From NCBI GenBank assembly GCA_036873135.1, contig JAPTYO010000005.1:9712166-9776165 (forward strand): 64,000 bases of DNA, read 5' to 3'. Positions 31,841-43,397 of this stretch are shown in pieces. Under the pieces are notes generated by a model. It was not told where the DNA came from and made no database searches. It worked only from the letters and a program-made list of their open reading frames with translations. Each line of letters opens with the position of its first letter. Position 1 is the first letter of the stretch. Source of the stretch: Clarkia xantiana subsp. parviflora. Its lineage: Eukaryota; Streptophyta; Magnoliopsida; Myrtales; Onagraceae. The position numbers and the translations under genes were made by a program.

Positions 31841-31855
31841 CTCCCCCTCAATCCT
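31841..31855 (-). other. Polypurine tract of G
   Basis: On the minus strand GGATTGAGGGGGAG directly precedes the 3' LTR. The Gag-Pol stop codon (31848-31850) overlaps it. Confidence 0.8.
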
Positions 31856-34800
31856 GCAGAGTCTCATCATTGAGTAACTCCCCCTCGATTCCAGAAGGCC
31901 CAAAAACATTCTTCATTCCCAACTTTCCAACTAGATAGTGATGTTGTCTTGTAGACAGTGGCTTAGTAAAAACATCCGCAATTTGATCACCTGTCTTTAT
32001 ATGCTCAGCCTGCAAAGTACCATCTAAAATTCTATCCCTAATCATATGACAATCAATCTCAATATGTTTAGTACGTTCATGGAAAACAGGATTAGTGGCA
32101 ATCTGGATAGCAGACCTACTATCACAAAACAACAAGACAGGCTCAGTTTGTACAAAACCAAGCTCTTGCAAAATATTTCTAAGCCAGATAATCTCAGAAA
32201 GAGTGACACGCATACTCCTATACTCAGCTTCAGCTGAAGAGCAAGAAACAGTTTCCTGTTTCTTAACTTTCCAGGAAACTAAGGACTCACCCAGCTTAAT
32301 ACAATACCCAGTCAAAGATCTCCTTGATTCAACACACCTACCCCAATCTGAGTCACAATAGGCAACAAGTTTAGGCTGAGAAGAAGATGACAAAAGAATG
32401 CCTTTACCTGGTTCAGCTTTTACATGTCTGACTACTCTTAGAGCAGCCTCATAATGAGATTTCTTTGGATCCTGTAAAAACTGACTTAAGTGTTGCACAG
32501 CATAAGAAATGTCAGGTCTAGTCATCCCCAAATATAGTAATCTCCCTATCAGCCTCCTATAACTGCTAGCATCATCTAGGAGAATATCATCTATGTTCAA
32601 ACCAAGATGATCATCATACTTTTTGCTAGTAAGCTTTAGATTTAACTCCATAGGTGAATCAGATGGTTTTGAACTAGATAAACCCACCTCTGAAATTAAT
32701 TCCAAAGCACACTTCCTTTGACTCAGCACTATACCCTTGTCAGATCTGATTAACTCTATTCCAAGAAAATATTTTAAATCTCCCAAGTCTTTCATTTTAA
32801 AACTGGTTTTGAGCACATGTTTCAATTCTTTCACAAGCACAGAACTATTGCCTGTTATGAGCAAATCATCAACGTATACCAACAAAACCACTATTTGATT
32901 ATCCTTAGACTTTGTAAACATGGAGTAATCGAGTTTGGATTGAATATAACCAGATCCAACAAGGGCACTAGTGAGTTTAACATTCCATTGTCTAGAGGCT
33001 TGTTTCAAACCATACAAGGATTTGCGTAATCTGCAAACAAGGCCCCCCTGATTACCAAATCCCTCTGGAACAGACATATAGACTTCCTCATCTAAATCCC
33101 CTTGTAAAAATGCATTGTACACATCCATTTGAAAAAGGGGCCAGTTTTGAATGGAAGCAAGGGCAAGAACAGTACGAACAGTATTTATCTTAGCTACGGG
33201 GGAAAAAGTCTCAGAATAATCAATTCCAAATTGTTGGTTATAGCCCTTGGCCACTAACCTAGCTTTATATCTCTCTAAGGTCCCATCAGAATTATATTTC
33301 AATTTGTAAACCCACTTACACCCTATAGGATTCTTACCAGACGGGAGAGGAACCAGATCCCATGTATGATTCAATTCCAGTGCCTGCATCTCATCCTCCA
33401 TTGCAGACACCCATTTTGGATCCAAGGAAGCCTCAGAATAAGACCTGGGTTCAGTGAGCTCAGATATAGAAGTTAGAAAACTGTGCAATTGATTGGAAAC
33501 ATCTCTATAGCCAACAAACTGTGAAATGGGATATAGAGCATTATTAGAGGACATATCATAGTCCCCTTGCCAAATGGGTGGTCGAGTTGTCCTCCCTGAT
33601 CTCCTTGGTACCTGCAAAGGAGATGAAATAGGATGGGCAGCTTGATCACCATCAGTCCCCAGAGGGGTATCATCATTTGGATCATGTGGCATATCTAAGT
33701 CCTCAACTGGAGATTCATCAACCTCAGAGTTAGGAGACTCAGTTAAATCATCATTGGTTTCTAAGGGAATAAAATCATCAGTAGGGTCTGGTTGCTCCAA
33801 AAAAATAGGCAAATTGCTAGGCTTCTGAGTCTCAAAAGGGAAAATATGTTCATAAAATTTTACATCTCCGCTAACAAAAAAGGTTCTAGTTTGCAGATTG
33901 TTAAGTCTATAACCCTTTTGTGTATCTGAGTATTCCATAAAAACACTAGGAATACCTTTTGATTGAAATTTGTCAGAAGCAGTCAAATTTTTTGCAAAAC
34001 AATAGCATCCAAAGACCCTAAGATGATCTATCCTAGGTTTCTTACCAGTGAGGACTTCAACAGGAGACTTGCCATTTAAAATAGGGGTAGGGAGCAAATT
34101 TATCAAATGGCAAGCTGTTAGGGCACAATGGCCCCAAAATCTGTCAGGAATAGAACCCTGTATTTTCAAAGATCTTGCAATTTCCAAAATGTGTCTATGC
34201 TTTCTTTCAACCCTACCATTTTGCTGAGGGGTGTAAGAACAGGAACTCTGGTGAATAATACCCCTTTGTTCAAATAAGGATTTCATATGTTCATTAAAAA
34301 ATTCCCCCCCATTGTCAGTTCTGAAAGCCTTAATACTCTTTTTGAATTGGGTGGAGATTAGGGTAATGAAATTCCTTATTAGAACAACCACATCAGATTT
34401 GAATTGCATCAGAAAAATCCAAGTAGAACGAGAATGATCATCAACAAGGGTCAAGAAAAATCTTTTATTATCATTTGTGGCAACATGGTAGGGACCCCAT
34501 ACATCAGCATGGACAAGATCAAAGCAAGATAAAGCCCTTGAACTAGACAAGGGAAAGGGTTGCCTAGTCAATTTTGATAAAGGACAGACAGTACAATTCT
34601 GAACAGCAGTGCACTTATTTTTAAAACAGTCTAAACCATCAACCTGCTGTAAAACCTTTAAAGATGCATGCCCAAATCTCCTATGCCAAACAGTGGCATT
34701 ATCATGAATACTACTAACAAAGGCAGCATGATTTATTCCTATACAATCTGACTTTAGAAGATATAATCCTACTTCACTCTTACCACTCAGCAAGACCTTC

Positions 34801-36299
34801 CCATTTGAGAGGTCCTGTATGATAACAAAATTTGGGTAAAAAAGAGCACTACAGTTCAAATCATGAGTGAGTTTCGATATGGAGATGAGATTAAATTTAA
34901 AGTCAGGTATATAGAGAATATTGTGTAAAATATGTTTATCAAATAGCCTAATGTTACCAATGCCAACCACAGATTTAAAAGAACCATCAGGTAACTGAAC
35001 TCTGGAATCTTTAACAATTTTCAAATCATGCAAGCATGCTTTATCATTAGTCATATGATTTGAGGCACCAGTGTCAAAAATCCAGGAGTTATGATTATCA
35101 TTAGTGCTAAGGAAAGAAGTGATACCTGCTGCATTAACATGTCCATCAGCTGAAGTGGTAGCAGTAGAAGCATTGCCTCCACCACTGCCTAACTTCTGCA
35201 ATAGTCTTTCAAACTGTTCATTTGAAATAGTAATCCTCCCTTGCACAGATGAAGTCAAACTATTAGCAGAGTTAGCAACAACAGAATCACCCAAATCATT
35301 AGAGGAGGTTGCAACATTTCCTTTTCCATTGCCTCCTTTCCCCTTCATAAAATCTCTATACTTAAAATTGTTGTCTCTGCAATGTCCCTTTTTCTTGCAA
35401 TAGTCACAACCTTTTGAGTAACACCTATCCACAGTGTGTCCTCTTTTGTGGCAGAAGTCACACTCTGTATTAGGGTTCCTCTTAGGTTTATCAAGACCAG
35501 AAACATTAGCAGAGAAAGGTGGTTGGCTTGCAGTAATAGAAGACGAAATATCCCTCTGGCTCTCCTCTTGAATGAGCATGTTATATGCTTGGTTTAAAGA
35601 AGGGAGGGGAGACCAGAGAAGCAAGCCACTTCGTACAGTCGAAAAATTTTCATTCAAACCCATCAAGAATTGGAATAAACACTCATTATCTTTGTGCTGA
35701 ATATGTTTTTGAAAAAGGTCATCCTCGATGTGAGGTAAGGCACAGGCAGTATCATATTCAGACCAAAGGTTCCTGAGCTTAGTGAAAAAAACTGATATAG
35801 AGTCCAATCCTTGTCTGGCAGTAGTGATCTCCCTATGCAATTGATAGATCCTAGATCCACTAATTTTATCAAAGCGTTCTTTCAGTTCATTCAAAGCAAT
35901 AAAGGCAGAATCAGAATACATGATGCCAACAACCAAATCCTTAGAGATAGAATTCAAAATCCATCCCAGAACAACAATATTACAGGTATCCCAAATCTCT
36001 TGCAACTGAGGCTCAAAGGATTCGCGTTTGCAAGTTCCAGTCACAAAACCTAGCTTAGTCTTTCCTTTCAAGAACATCTGCATCGCCCGACTCCACATCG
36101 GATAATCCTCGGTCCCAGTCAAATGATGCGAAATAACGTTTTGGCCGGGATTATCCGAGGAGTGAAGAAACAGAGGGTGATGAGCAACAATAGAAGCCAT
36201 AAGGTCAGGTTTCTTTACCTCTTGAGTTACGCCGGAAAACTCAGATTGCTTACCAGAGTCGTTGTTGTCACCAGAGTGAACCTTGGTATCATCCGCCAT
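31848..36299 (-). CDS. Gag-Pol polyprotein of copia element G (1483 aa, intact)
   Basis: The ATG at 36299 gives MADDTKVHSG. In order: copia-type gag (about residues 30-255); a zinc knuckle CDFCHKRGHTVDRC (about 283) and a second, incomplete one (CDYCKKKGH without its last Cys); protease with FDTGASNHM (about 409); integrase with the HHCC finger (WHRRFGHA to CTVCPL, about 540-580) and DDE residues in HADVWGP, RTDNGGEF and GRVERKH (about 598, 662, 696); RT with KWVYKLKYN, FQMDVYNAFLQGDL, KSLYGLKQASRQW and YVDDLLITG (about 1142); RNase H with YCDSDWG, SSAEAEYRSM and FCDSRSAIQ (about 1318, 1355, 1391), ending DVFTKPLSTRQHH...DETLQD. Protease-integrase-RT-RNase H order is diagnostic of Ty1/copia. 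All catalytic residues I checked are present and there is no stop or frameshift. Confidence 0.97.
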   Translation of the reverse strand: MADDTKVHSGDNNDSGKQSEFSGVTQEVKKPDLMASIVAHHPLFLHSSDNPGQNVISHHLTGTEDYPMWSRAMQMFLKGKTKLGFVTGTCKRESFEPQLQEIWDTCNIVVLGWILNSISKDLVVGIMYSDSAFIALNELKERFDKISGSRIYQLHREITTARQGLDSISVFFTKLRNLWSEYDTACALPHIEDDLFQKHIQHKDNECLFQFLMGLNENFSTVRSGLLLWSPLPSLNQAYNMLIQEESQRDISSSITASQPPFSANVSGLDKPKRNPNTECDFCHKRGHTVDRCYSKGCDYCKKKGHCRDNNFKYRDFMKGKGGNGKGNVATSSNDLGDSVVANSANSLTSSVQGRITISNEQFERLLQKLGSGGGNASTATTSADGHVNAAGITSFLSTNDNHNSWIFDTGASNHMTNDKACLHDLKIVKDSRVQLPDGSFKSVVGIGNIRLFDKHILHNILYIPDFKFNLISISKLTHDLNCSALFYPNFVIIQDLSNGKVLLSGKSEVGLYLLKSDCIGINHAAFVSSIHDNATVWHRRFGHASLKVLQQVDGLDCFKNKCTAVQNCTVCPLSKLTRQPFPLSSSRALSCFDLVHADVWGPYHVATNDNKRFFLTLVDDHSRSTWIFLMQFKSDVVVLIRNFITLISTQFKKSIKAFRTDNGGEFFNEHMKSLFEQRGIIHQSSCSYTPQQNGRVERKHRHILEIARSLKIQGSIPDRFWGHCALTACHLINLLPTPILNGKSPVEVLTGKKPRIDHLRVFGCYCFAKNLTASDKFQSKGIPSVFMEYSDTQKGYRLNNLQTRTFFVSGDVKFYEHIFPFETQKPSNLPIFLEQPDPTDDFIPLETNDDLTESPNSEVDESPVEDLDMPHDPNDDTPLGTDGDQAAHPISSPLQVPRRSGRTTRPPIWQGDYDMSSNNALYPISQFVGYRDVSNQLHSFLTSISELTEPRSYSEASLDPKWVSAMEDEMQALELNHTWDLVPLPSGKNPIGCKWVYKLKYNSDGTLERYKARLVAKGYNQQFGIDYSETFSPVAKINTVRTVLALASIQNWPLFQMDVYNAFLQGDLDEEVYMSVPEGFGNQGGLVCRLRKSLYGLKQASRQWNVKLTSALVGSGYIQSKLDYSMFTKSKDNQIVVLLVYVDDLLITGNSSVLVKELKHVLKTSFKMKDLGDLKYFLGIELIRSDKGIVLSQRKCALELISEVGLSSSKPSDSPMELNLKLTSKKYDDHLGLNIDDILLDDASSYRRLIGRLLYLGMTRPDISYAVQHLSQFLQDPKKSHYEAALRVVRHVKAEPGKGILLSSSSQPKLVAYCDSDWGRCVESRRSLTGYCIKLGESLVSWKVKKQETVSCSSAEAEYRSMRVTLSEIIWLRNILQELGFVQTEPVLLFCDSRSAIQIATNPVFHERTKHIEIDCHMIRDRILDGTLQAEHIKTGDQIADVFTKPLSTRQHHYLVGKLGMKNVFGPSGIEGELLNDETLQD

Positions 36300-36549
36300 G
36301 ATTCACGATCAAAAAGACTTGAAAGAATCCAGGATTTGACACGCTTCTGGAAATTGAAGCGTCGGACACCAAATTTCCACCGGGAGGCGATTCTGATATG
36401 AATCGCGGAAAGATCCAGAACGTGAATCGTCTGGAAGGTGAAACGTCAAACTTCGGAGAAGCTCAACGAATCGTAAGAAAAACGCCACAGGAGGAGAAAG
36501 AGGTTAAGCAACGAAAAGTTGAAACCCTAAGATCGTCCAAAGAACTTTG

Positions 36550-36561
36550 GCTCTGATACCA
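36550..36561 (-). other. Primer-binding site of G (initiator tRNA-Met)
   Basis: TGGTATCAGAGC on the minus strand directly adjoins the 5' LTR and matches the plant initiator tRNA-Met 3' end perfectly. Confidence 0.93.
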
Positions 36562-36906
36562 TCATAAAACCAGAATGGTGGCTAACCCTAGAAATGTGAA
36601 GCAAGCAAGGAAAAGAGAGAACATCAGACTTGCGGATCATTGAACCAAGTTCCTTCAAGTGGTTGGTCCTCACCTTAAATACTAAAGGAAACCCTGGCAA
36701 TTGCCTAGGTTTTACCCCACTGTTTTACAATATGAAGGAACGGTCCACAAAGAAAGTAAAAGGACATAAAACAAAAGTCCACAAGATATTACAAATACCA
36801 CAAAACACCCTAAACAAATATAAAACTAACACAACAAATAAAAGAGCTGCTCCAATCATACTCTCAGACTCTTCAGGATTGTCAATATGGTCCCCATATT
36901 TTCACA
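36562..36906 (-). repeat. 5' LTR of G
   Basis: 345 bp, identical to 31496-31840 except one base. It serves as promoter for the minus-strand Gag-Pol. TSD ATACC follows at 36907-36911. Confidence 0.93.
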
Positions 36907-36911
36907 ATACC

Positions 36912-37495
36912 TTCTTAAATATGGTCAGTCAGAAAATCAGCAGTGAAGTGGTTCTGGTCATGGACAGCGTCGGACGAAGTTGAAACGAGGTGTGCGGTTG
37001 AGAACGGCGTGGGGAAGTTTGAACGTCGGGTGATGGATCATCGGAGGTTGAATGGCTGTTGTCGTAGCCTTGGATGGATGGACGACAGGATGGTGAATCG
37101 AAGCGGAGGACAGACCAGGTGGTGGTGACTAGCTGGCTGACTGGGAACTGGAGATGGCCAGCGGACTGGGCTCTGTTTTGCGGGAGGAGGAGTGCGGAGC
37201 GGAGCTAAAGTCGCGGTGGTCGCTCCGAGAAGTTACTGCCGTTGGAGGTGGCCTCGGAACTGAACGGTGAGGGGCTTCGATCACCGGTTGAACCGAGCGA
37301 CGATGGATGGCTCAGGAAGATGATGAAGACTCAACGAATGAAGTGCAGTTGCGAAAGTTGACGGAATGGGTCGTGACTGCCTCGTGAGGTTTTTAGTCTA
37401 TCTTGATTTTATTTTCTCTTCTTTTGCCATGGTTGCAATTTATGGATTTTGCAATCATGCCCCTTATTTCCTGATTTTGCCAAGGCTTCCCTTTC
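36912..37495. other. Unassigned GC-richer sequence, no supported gene
   Basis: Contains a 61-codon open frame (36943-37128) without recognisable motifs. It could be old transposon or gene-fragment sequence. Confidence 0.35.
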
Positions 37496-38093
37496 GGGTT
37501 TCTAAACTAGCGGAAACACTCTTTATTTTGTAGCCTATTAATGGGTGGATGGGACCCTCTCAATTGCTTTCCGCATTTTCCATTGTGGAAGATCTTCTTT
37601 TCTGTAGTCAATTTCGGGTTTTCTGTGGCCTGTTCTTTATTTCCTGCCTCGATGCGGGAGTATTTGTATCCGTTTGGAGGGTGGTCGTGACACTTTCTTC
37701 ACCGCCTTCAATGATGCGAGAGCTATTTTGATTTGTATCCATTTGAAGAGTGGTTGTGGTCCTTCTTTTACCATCTCAAATACAAGAGTGCTTCTAATTT
37801 GTAGCCGTTTGGAGGGTGGCTGTGACCCTTTCAAATATTTCCCACACTCAACAAATTTGTGGGAATTCACTCTTTATATGAAGTCATTTTATAGGCGGCT
37901 GTAACCCTTTCAACAATTTATCATTCTTTGAGGATTTGGGGAACACTATTTGTATGTAGCCATTTTAAGTTTGGCTGTGGCCCTTTCAAATAATTTCCCG
38001 GCCTCATAAGATTCACGAGAATACTCTGTATATGTAGCCATTTTGATGGTGAATGTGGTCTTTTTTAATTCTCCCGCCCTCACAGGGTTCACG
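37496..38093. repeat. Degenerate 80-85 bp tandem repeats, left part
   Basis: Units with TTGTAGCCATTTGGAGGGTG, GCTGTGACCCTTTC and TTTCCCGCCCTC recur seven or more times. The array is split by C2 and resumes at 50236. Confidence 0.8.
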
Positions 38094-38685
38094 TGTAAGC
38101 ATATGGTGATGGGCGCCGTAAATGGAATCCCATTATATGTATATGTTACCTAAGTTAATTGGGTACAAGTCACATTAGGACATTGGGCCAGACCCAAATC
38201 TCAATTGACATGAGAGGCCCAAAATGGGCCTCCCTATACATGTGGTGTACGAAATATTAGTGAGGGGTGAAGTGGATTTTTGTTCACTTTACTCCTCCTA
38301 TATATATATGTGGTGTTAGGGGTTTTAGGTGGTTAATCCTTCCTTGGAGTGTTTTAGAGAGAAAAACCCTCCTCCCATAAACACCACCTTTCGGCCAAAC
38401 CTACCACATACACCAAGGGTGTGCTAATTTGCCTTCGAGAAAACACTCCGGAGATCCGTCCCTGCCAAGAATCAATCTTAGGCTTTGCTGTGGAGAATAT
38501 ACCGCGTAGGGCTTCCTTCACAAGAATCTCTATGCGTGCCGACCAGAGGATCGTGAACTCCCTTATGCAAGGATCTTGGGACTAAAGACTACTGTTGAGG
38601 TATGTTTGAATCTTTCGCTGCGTAATGTCGATTACTAGCATGTACCATGTTTGTATCCGTAGTGATTACTCCTTGTAATCTAACA
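38094..38685 (+). repeat. 5' LTR of C2
   Basis: 592 bp, TGTAAGCATATGG...AATCTAACA; TATATATATG promoter region near 38299. Confidence 0.92.
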
Positions 38686-38686
38686 G

Positions 38687-38698
38687 TGGTATCAGAGT
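38687..38698 (+). other. Primer-binding site of C2
   Basis: TGGTATCAGAGT, one mismatch from the initiator tRNA-Met PBS. Confidence 0.85.
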
Positions 38699-39130
38699 TT
38701 GTGTTAGGAGTTCATAATTTTGATAAATTGGTGTTCTTGAAAATTTAAAATTTGGACCGAAAATTTTGAAAGAGAAGATTTAAAATTTTCGAATTTTTGG
38801 TTAATGATAGTCCAAAATTTACATGATGTTCTTAGAAAATTTTATGTTCATGATTTTCAAGAAAAATGTGATATTTATCAAAATTGAACATTGGATTGTA
38901 TATCTTATTAAAATTTGATCTTGAAATTTGACCACTTGTTTCCAATTTAGTGTTTATTTCTGCCAAACCCTAAAATTACAAAGTAAAATTTTTAATTTCT
39001 TAGGCTCCAAGAAAGCTAGTTTTAGCCGAAATTTAATAAAATATTTTTTACCATATTTTAATTTTTTTATTCTAGATAACAATATATCTTAAATTGAAAA
39101 CATTAGGATAGATTCACAAATATATAGAAA
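38699..39130 (+). other. C2 leader, first part
   Basis: Untranslated leader homologous to the reverse complement of C4 28700-29160. It stops exactly at the Helitron and continues at 43398. Confidence 0.75.
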
Positions 39131-42100
39131 CTAGTTGATGCAGCACGTGCGTTGCACGTGCAAGTTGTTAAGTATTTAACTTTTTAAATATAGTAGACTC
39201 CTTGTGTAGGAGACGTGCTACAAATTAAGAAATATAATTCGGAAGAGTGAGAATAATGTTAAAAAAATTAGACAGTTATGAAAGTCTAATGAAAAAAGAG
39301 TAAGAAAACAATGACTGAAAAGAGATTTAGCTTCAATATTTATCCATCAATAGCTTAGACATCATGCACAACAAAGTGTCTAGCAACACATACTGCATCG
39401 TTTAACTTCATACCCAAACTGTGTAAATGAAAGTGGAGCCCTTTAAACTTTTGACACATTCAAATTGTCTTAAAAAATCATGGTTTTTTCCTGAACATAT
39501 AAATAGATACATCAGTACAAATCATATATATACCAAAAGAAAATGATAACTAATGCATGTGTATATGTTATTATCATATAACCATATGCGTTAAATTGAA
39601 ACATATAGCTCAATTTCTTTTACACAAAAAGAACTTATTGATGTATATATTTGCACAAAATCAGAATTCTAGAATCTCAAAAGAATATACACTTATTACC
39701 TCTTGAATAGTCCATGCAAATGGAGAGCTTCAAAAGCCATTAGCATAACTCATCAACAACAAAAAAATTTGAGCTAAATCATCATATGCTTTCTACATTT
39801 GTAAAAAAAAAAAAAACTTTTTTAGTTTGTTCAGTATAATTTATTCATCAAGCAAAATGATTAAGATTTAATGAAAAGCAGAAAGGGAACCAAGCATTTC
39901 ACTTCACCGTAGGCGACAACAACCTCCATGTGCACACATACACCTGCAATAAAGGTCAATCAGAAGTATAAAGGGTTTCACATGTACAAAACTAAATAGA
40001 TTATATCCGTGAAAAATATTGAATCTAAAATGTATTGAGTGTGTACCTAAGAAATTGACAGTCATTGGATGAAACTATTTCTACTCTAAATCCCTCATTT
40101 TAGACTTACAGGGTGTTGTTCTCTGAACTGGAAAAATTGGACCTCGAGGGACAATGACCTTAAGAAAATATAATTTGCATAGATTATATACCATAAGTAA
40201 ACTCATATTTGATTTTATTTTCCTGGAACTGTTGTATCTAAGAGAGACCATATAATTAGATACCAACATATGTATGCACTCTGATATGCCCATTCATATT
40301 CCATCAGCACAAATTATAGATGCAAATGAACATTGTCCATATGAGAATGACATATTCCATTCAACTTATAATTCTAAGCAAGGTATACACTCAAGTGGCT
40401 GCCATTCTCTAACTATTTGCAAGCATTCATATTGTAAATGGAAATATCAAGTCTCAAGTGTGGGATTGCAGTGAAGAAGTATATATATACATTATTCATG
40501 GCTTACCAGTATCTACATATTCCCATGGAGTAAGGTGCTATGACGTTCCATAAGAGCATAGAAGTCGGACAATTTCTGCGGCCATAATCAGCAAAGGCTC
40601 TTTATATTGCAGCTTCAAGTTGAGAAATGATTAAATGATAGCAAGAGATTACCTATAGCAGAAAGGGAAACTCAATGTGCATGCATAATTCATGAGTAAA
40701 TTCAGCCAATCAAACCAAATTAATCAACAAAATGAAGAACCAATGAGTTAAGGAATTATACCGTTTATCAACTAACCATCAATCATCAACATGTATAACT
40801 CCAAAGTAACCAAGACAACCTCATAAACAAACAAAGAAGAAATCTCGCAAAAATGATGGTGACAACATGCGAGACAACAAACACGTATGTCCACCTAGAA
40901 AACGGAATGAGTGTTGGCCCCGTCTCCCCATTTACGACCACCAAGCTAGTTCATAGAATTACAAAATTTTATGAAGGGTTTAGGGTTCATGTTGGAAGTA
41001 ACATAGTAAAATAAAAGGCAGATATGGCCATATGGGTGAGCATGAATGTTGTATGCGGTACCTGCAGTACATACTCAATATTATCTGCATAAGTTTTCAA
41101 TGATTCAATTTCAGAGAATGAGTGGAGATTTCAAATTTTTTGACAATTTGTGTGCTTACATTGTTCATCTTTCATGATGGGAAGCTATATGAAGCTCCCA
41201 AAACTGTGAAGAAATAGTTCAGAAGTAGTTCCCAACATAACTAAAAAGAATTATCAACCTACTTGCCTGTAACAATTACTAAGCTAGTAAAAATATAGCT
41301 TAAGCACTGACTTGTAAAACATGATCAAGAGTAAGGAAAAGAGTTGACAAGTAAATGTGAAAAAAATAGGGGGGGAAACTTGCCTTAACCTTCGCTCCAG
41401 CCCAGTTTACGGTCAGCCAGCAAATAAAAGTACATTGCAATCATCATTTTAGTTATCTAATGGTCCACCATTAATAAAGGAGCAAATTTATAATTTATTA
41501 GAATTAAAAAAAATTACCTTCCCAACAAAGACCATAGGTATCAAGAATGCGGGAACTGTCCAAACCAAACTCAGAAGAAGATATATACTCCAACTCTGAA
41601 ATTCTGTTGGATATACCATACACGAAATTACATAAACATGGAACCAAATACATTCCATCTATATATATATAAAACCACTTCCTCATATGCTAATTCAAAT
41701 GTGTTACCGTAGGTAGATTGAACATAGTATTATCTAATCTCTCTAAGTCTCCAAAATTGATCAAGCGTCAAGGAGAAATACATTTAATGTGAAAAAAGTC
41801 CAAATTACAGAAACAATCAAGAATGATAATGTAATAGCTACTCGAATATCCACAAGCATTTAGTAATATTCTTCTATTGTCATTATTCCAATCTGAATCA
41901 CCTCACCTATTTGAGTGTTCACATCTCAGAAACTGATAGTCGTCTCTACGATTGAGTGGGGAATTGAGTAGAATGCATGAACGAGCAAAATATGGAAAAC
42001 AAATCATCAAATTTTAATTTATGACATAAAGTTCAACACAAAACCAACAGTAAGTCTCTTCAACAAAATCTTGGGCACGTATCACATGGAGTTTTTTTTT

Positions 42101-43397
42101 GTAAGTTTGCAAGACAGTCTTGGTCGAGGAGATGGAGAATTTCAAAATCTAAGCGGTTGCAATAGTGATAACGATTTCCGTTCAAAGTTTCTACGAGCGT
42201 TGATTTTTTCTTACAGCTCTAGTGCGTCGAAGTAGTTGACAACACTCATCTTCCATACTTTGAGAATTCTTGGTACTTCATCTATGCATGCCATGAAAGT
42301 TGAAAGTCATTTCTTAGTTTAATCTCTATATCTATCAGACAACTAAATTATGCATACAAACATTATAAGCAACAATAACCAACTCAAATCATTAAAGCAA
42401 TTCATTAGATGTGATTGTGCATTTAGTATTTTAATAATTTATATCATATATGCATCCAAAAGTTAAAAAAAAATAGCAATCAAACCAGATTCAAATCGTT
42501 AAAAATCGTATACGTTTTGAAAACTTTCCATCTGAAGCTATAAATTTAGAGATTGTTACAATGCTTATGTATACATGCGTTGACTTGCACAATAGGTTTT
42601 CCGTTGTTCTTGAAACTTACAGATAAACCAATTCCCAATCAATAAACAAAAAACAACACAAATGGCAGAAGCCCCAAATTGTGTGTATTGTATAGGTCAA
42701 TAACTTCCACAACAATTTCAATATTTTCAATCTGAGATCTATGCAGAGAATTGGTTGCTTACCAAATTCTTTGAGCGGCTCCAAAGTCTAGAACTCAAAT
42801 GTCTGTTAACCAAGTCGACCATTTTGTGTTCTGCAGCGACCTATAACTTTAGAGATGACATTACTCGGAAGGAACGTGCTGCAAGAAAATAAATTTCTTC
42901 CAACTCCCGTTGATGTAAGAGTGCTCTAGTGAGACTCGTGTGGTGGCTGAGGGGAGGCAGGCTTCGGGCGAGTGGCGGATGGCCGTGGTGCGGCGTGCCT
43001 ACGGAGTTAGAAGATGGTTGATTTTGGGAGTGTTAGGTCGTCGATGGAGCAGAGCTGTCGTTGGAAGAAGTGTTTGGCAGCGGCGGAGGCGAGCAGTGGG
43101 CTAGCGACACACTGTAAACGTCCGACGTGCCAAGCCTTGGCACTTGGCAGCCAAGGAGGAGGAACGACGTCAGACCCTCATGGTTGCAGTTTCATTGTTG
43201 CTGAAAGTGTTCTGACACAGGCTGAGGAGTGAGGAGGCGTGAAAGTGATTTTTTTTTAATTGCCAGTTCAAAACTTCCGGGTCCGTATGGCCTAGTTCAC
43301 ATATAGGTTTGGCTGGCCGGTTGAAAATTACACATTTTGTAGGGTTGTGTCATTTGTGGGTGAGGACCCATCCCATTTAATATATTGGTATAATAGA
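39131..43397 (-). mobile_element. Non-autonomous Helitron (4267 bp) inserted in the C2 leader
   Basis: On the minus strand it begins TCTATTATACCAATA at 43397 and ends CTAG at 39131, between a host A (39130) and T (43398), the Helitron insertion pattern. A GC-rich hairpin lies just inside the 3' end. C4, an empty paralogous copy of the leader, reads straight through (about 28709-28733, minus), which confirms both ends. No Rep/helicase coding is present. The GC-rich part at 42940-43240 may be a captured gene fragment, including a 72-codon frame at 43014-43232, but I recognise no product. Confidence 0.85.
39143..39161 (-). terminator. 3'-terminal hairpin of the Helitron
   Basis: GCACGTGC-AAC-GCACGTGC on the minus strand, 8-bp stem, about 12 nt from the CTAG end; Helitrons use such a hairpin as the rolling-circle termination signal. 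Confidence 0.8.

Larger units (their letters stand above)
31496..36906 (-). mobile_element. Complete, young Ty1/copia retrotransposon 'G' (5411 bp)
   Basis: Two 345-bp LTRs with a single difference (A/G, near 31711 versus 36777), perfect TSD ATACC, a perfect tRNA-iMet PBS touching the 5' LTR, a polypurine tract touching the 3' LTR, and one uninterrupted Gag-Pol frame. Everything an autonomous element needs is visible. Near-identical LTRs mean a recent insertion. Confidence 0.96.

Noticed and set aside
42940..43240. Host gene exon in the Helitron (72-codon frame 43014-43232)
   Set aside because: GC-rich and gene-like in composition, but no recognisable domain or convincing splice sites; noted only as a possible captured fragment.
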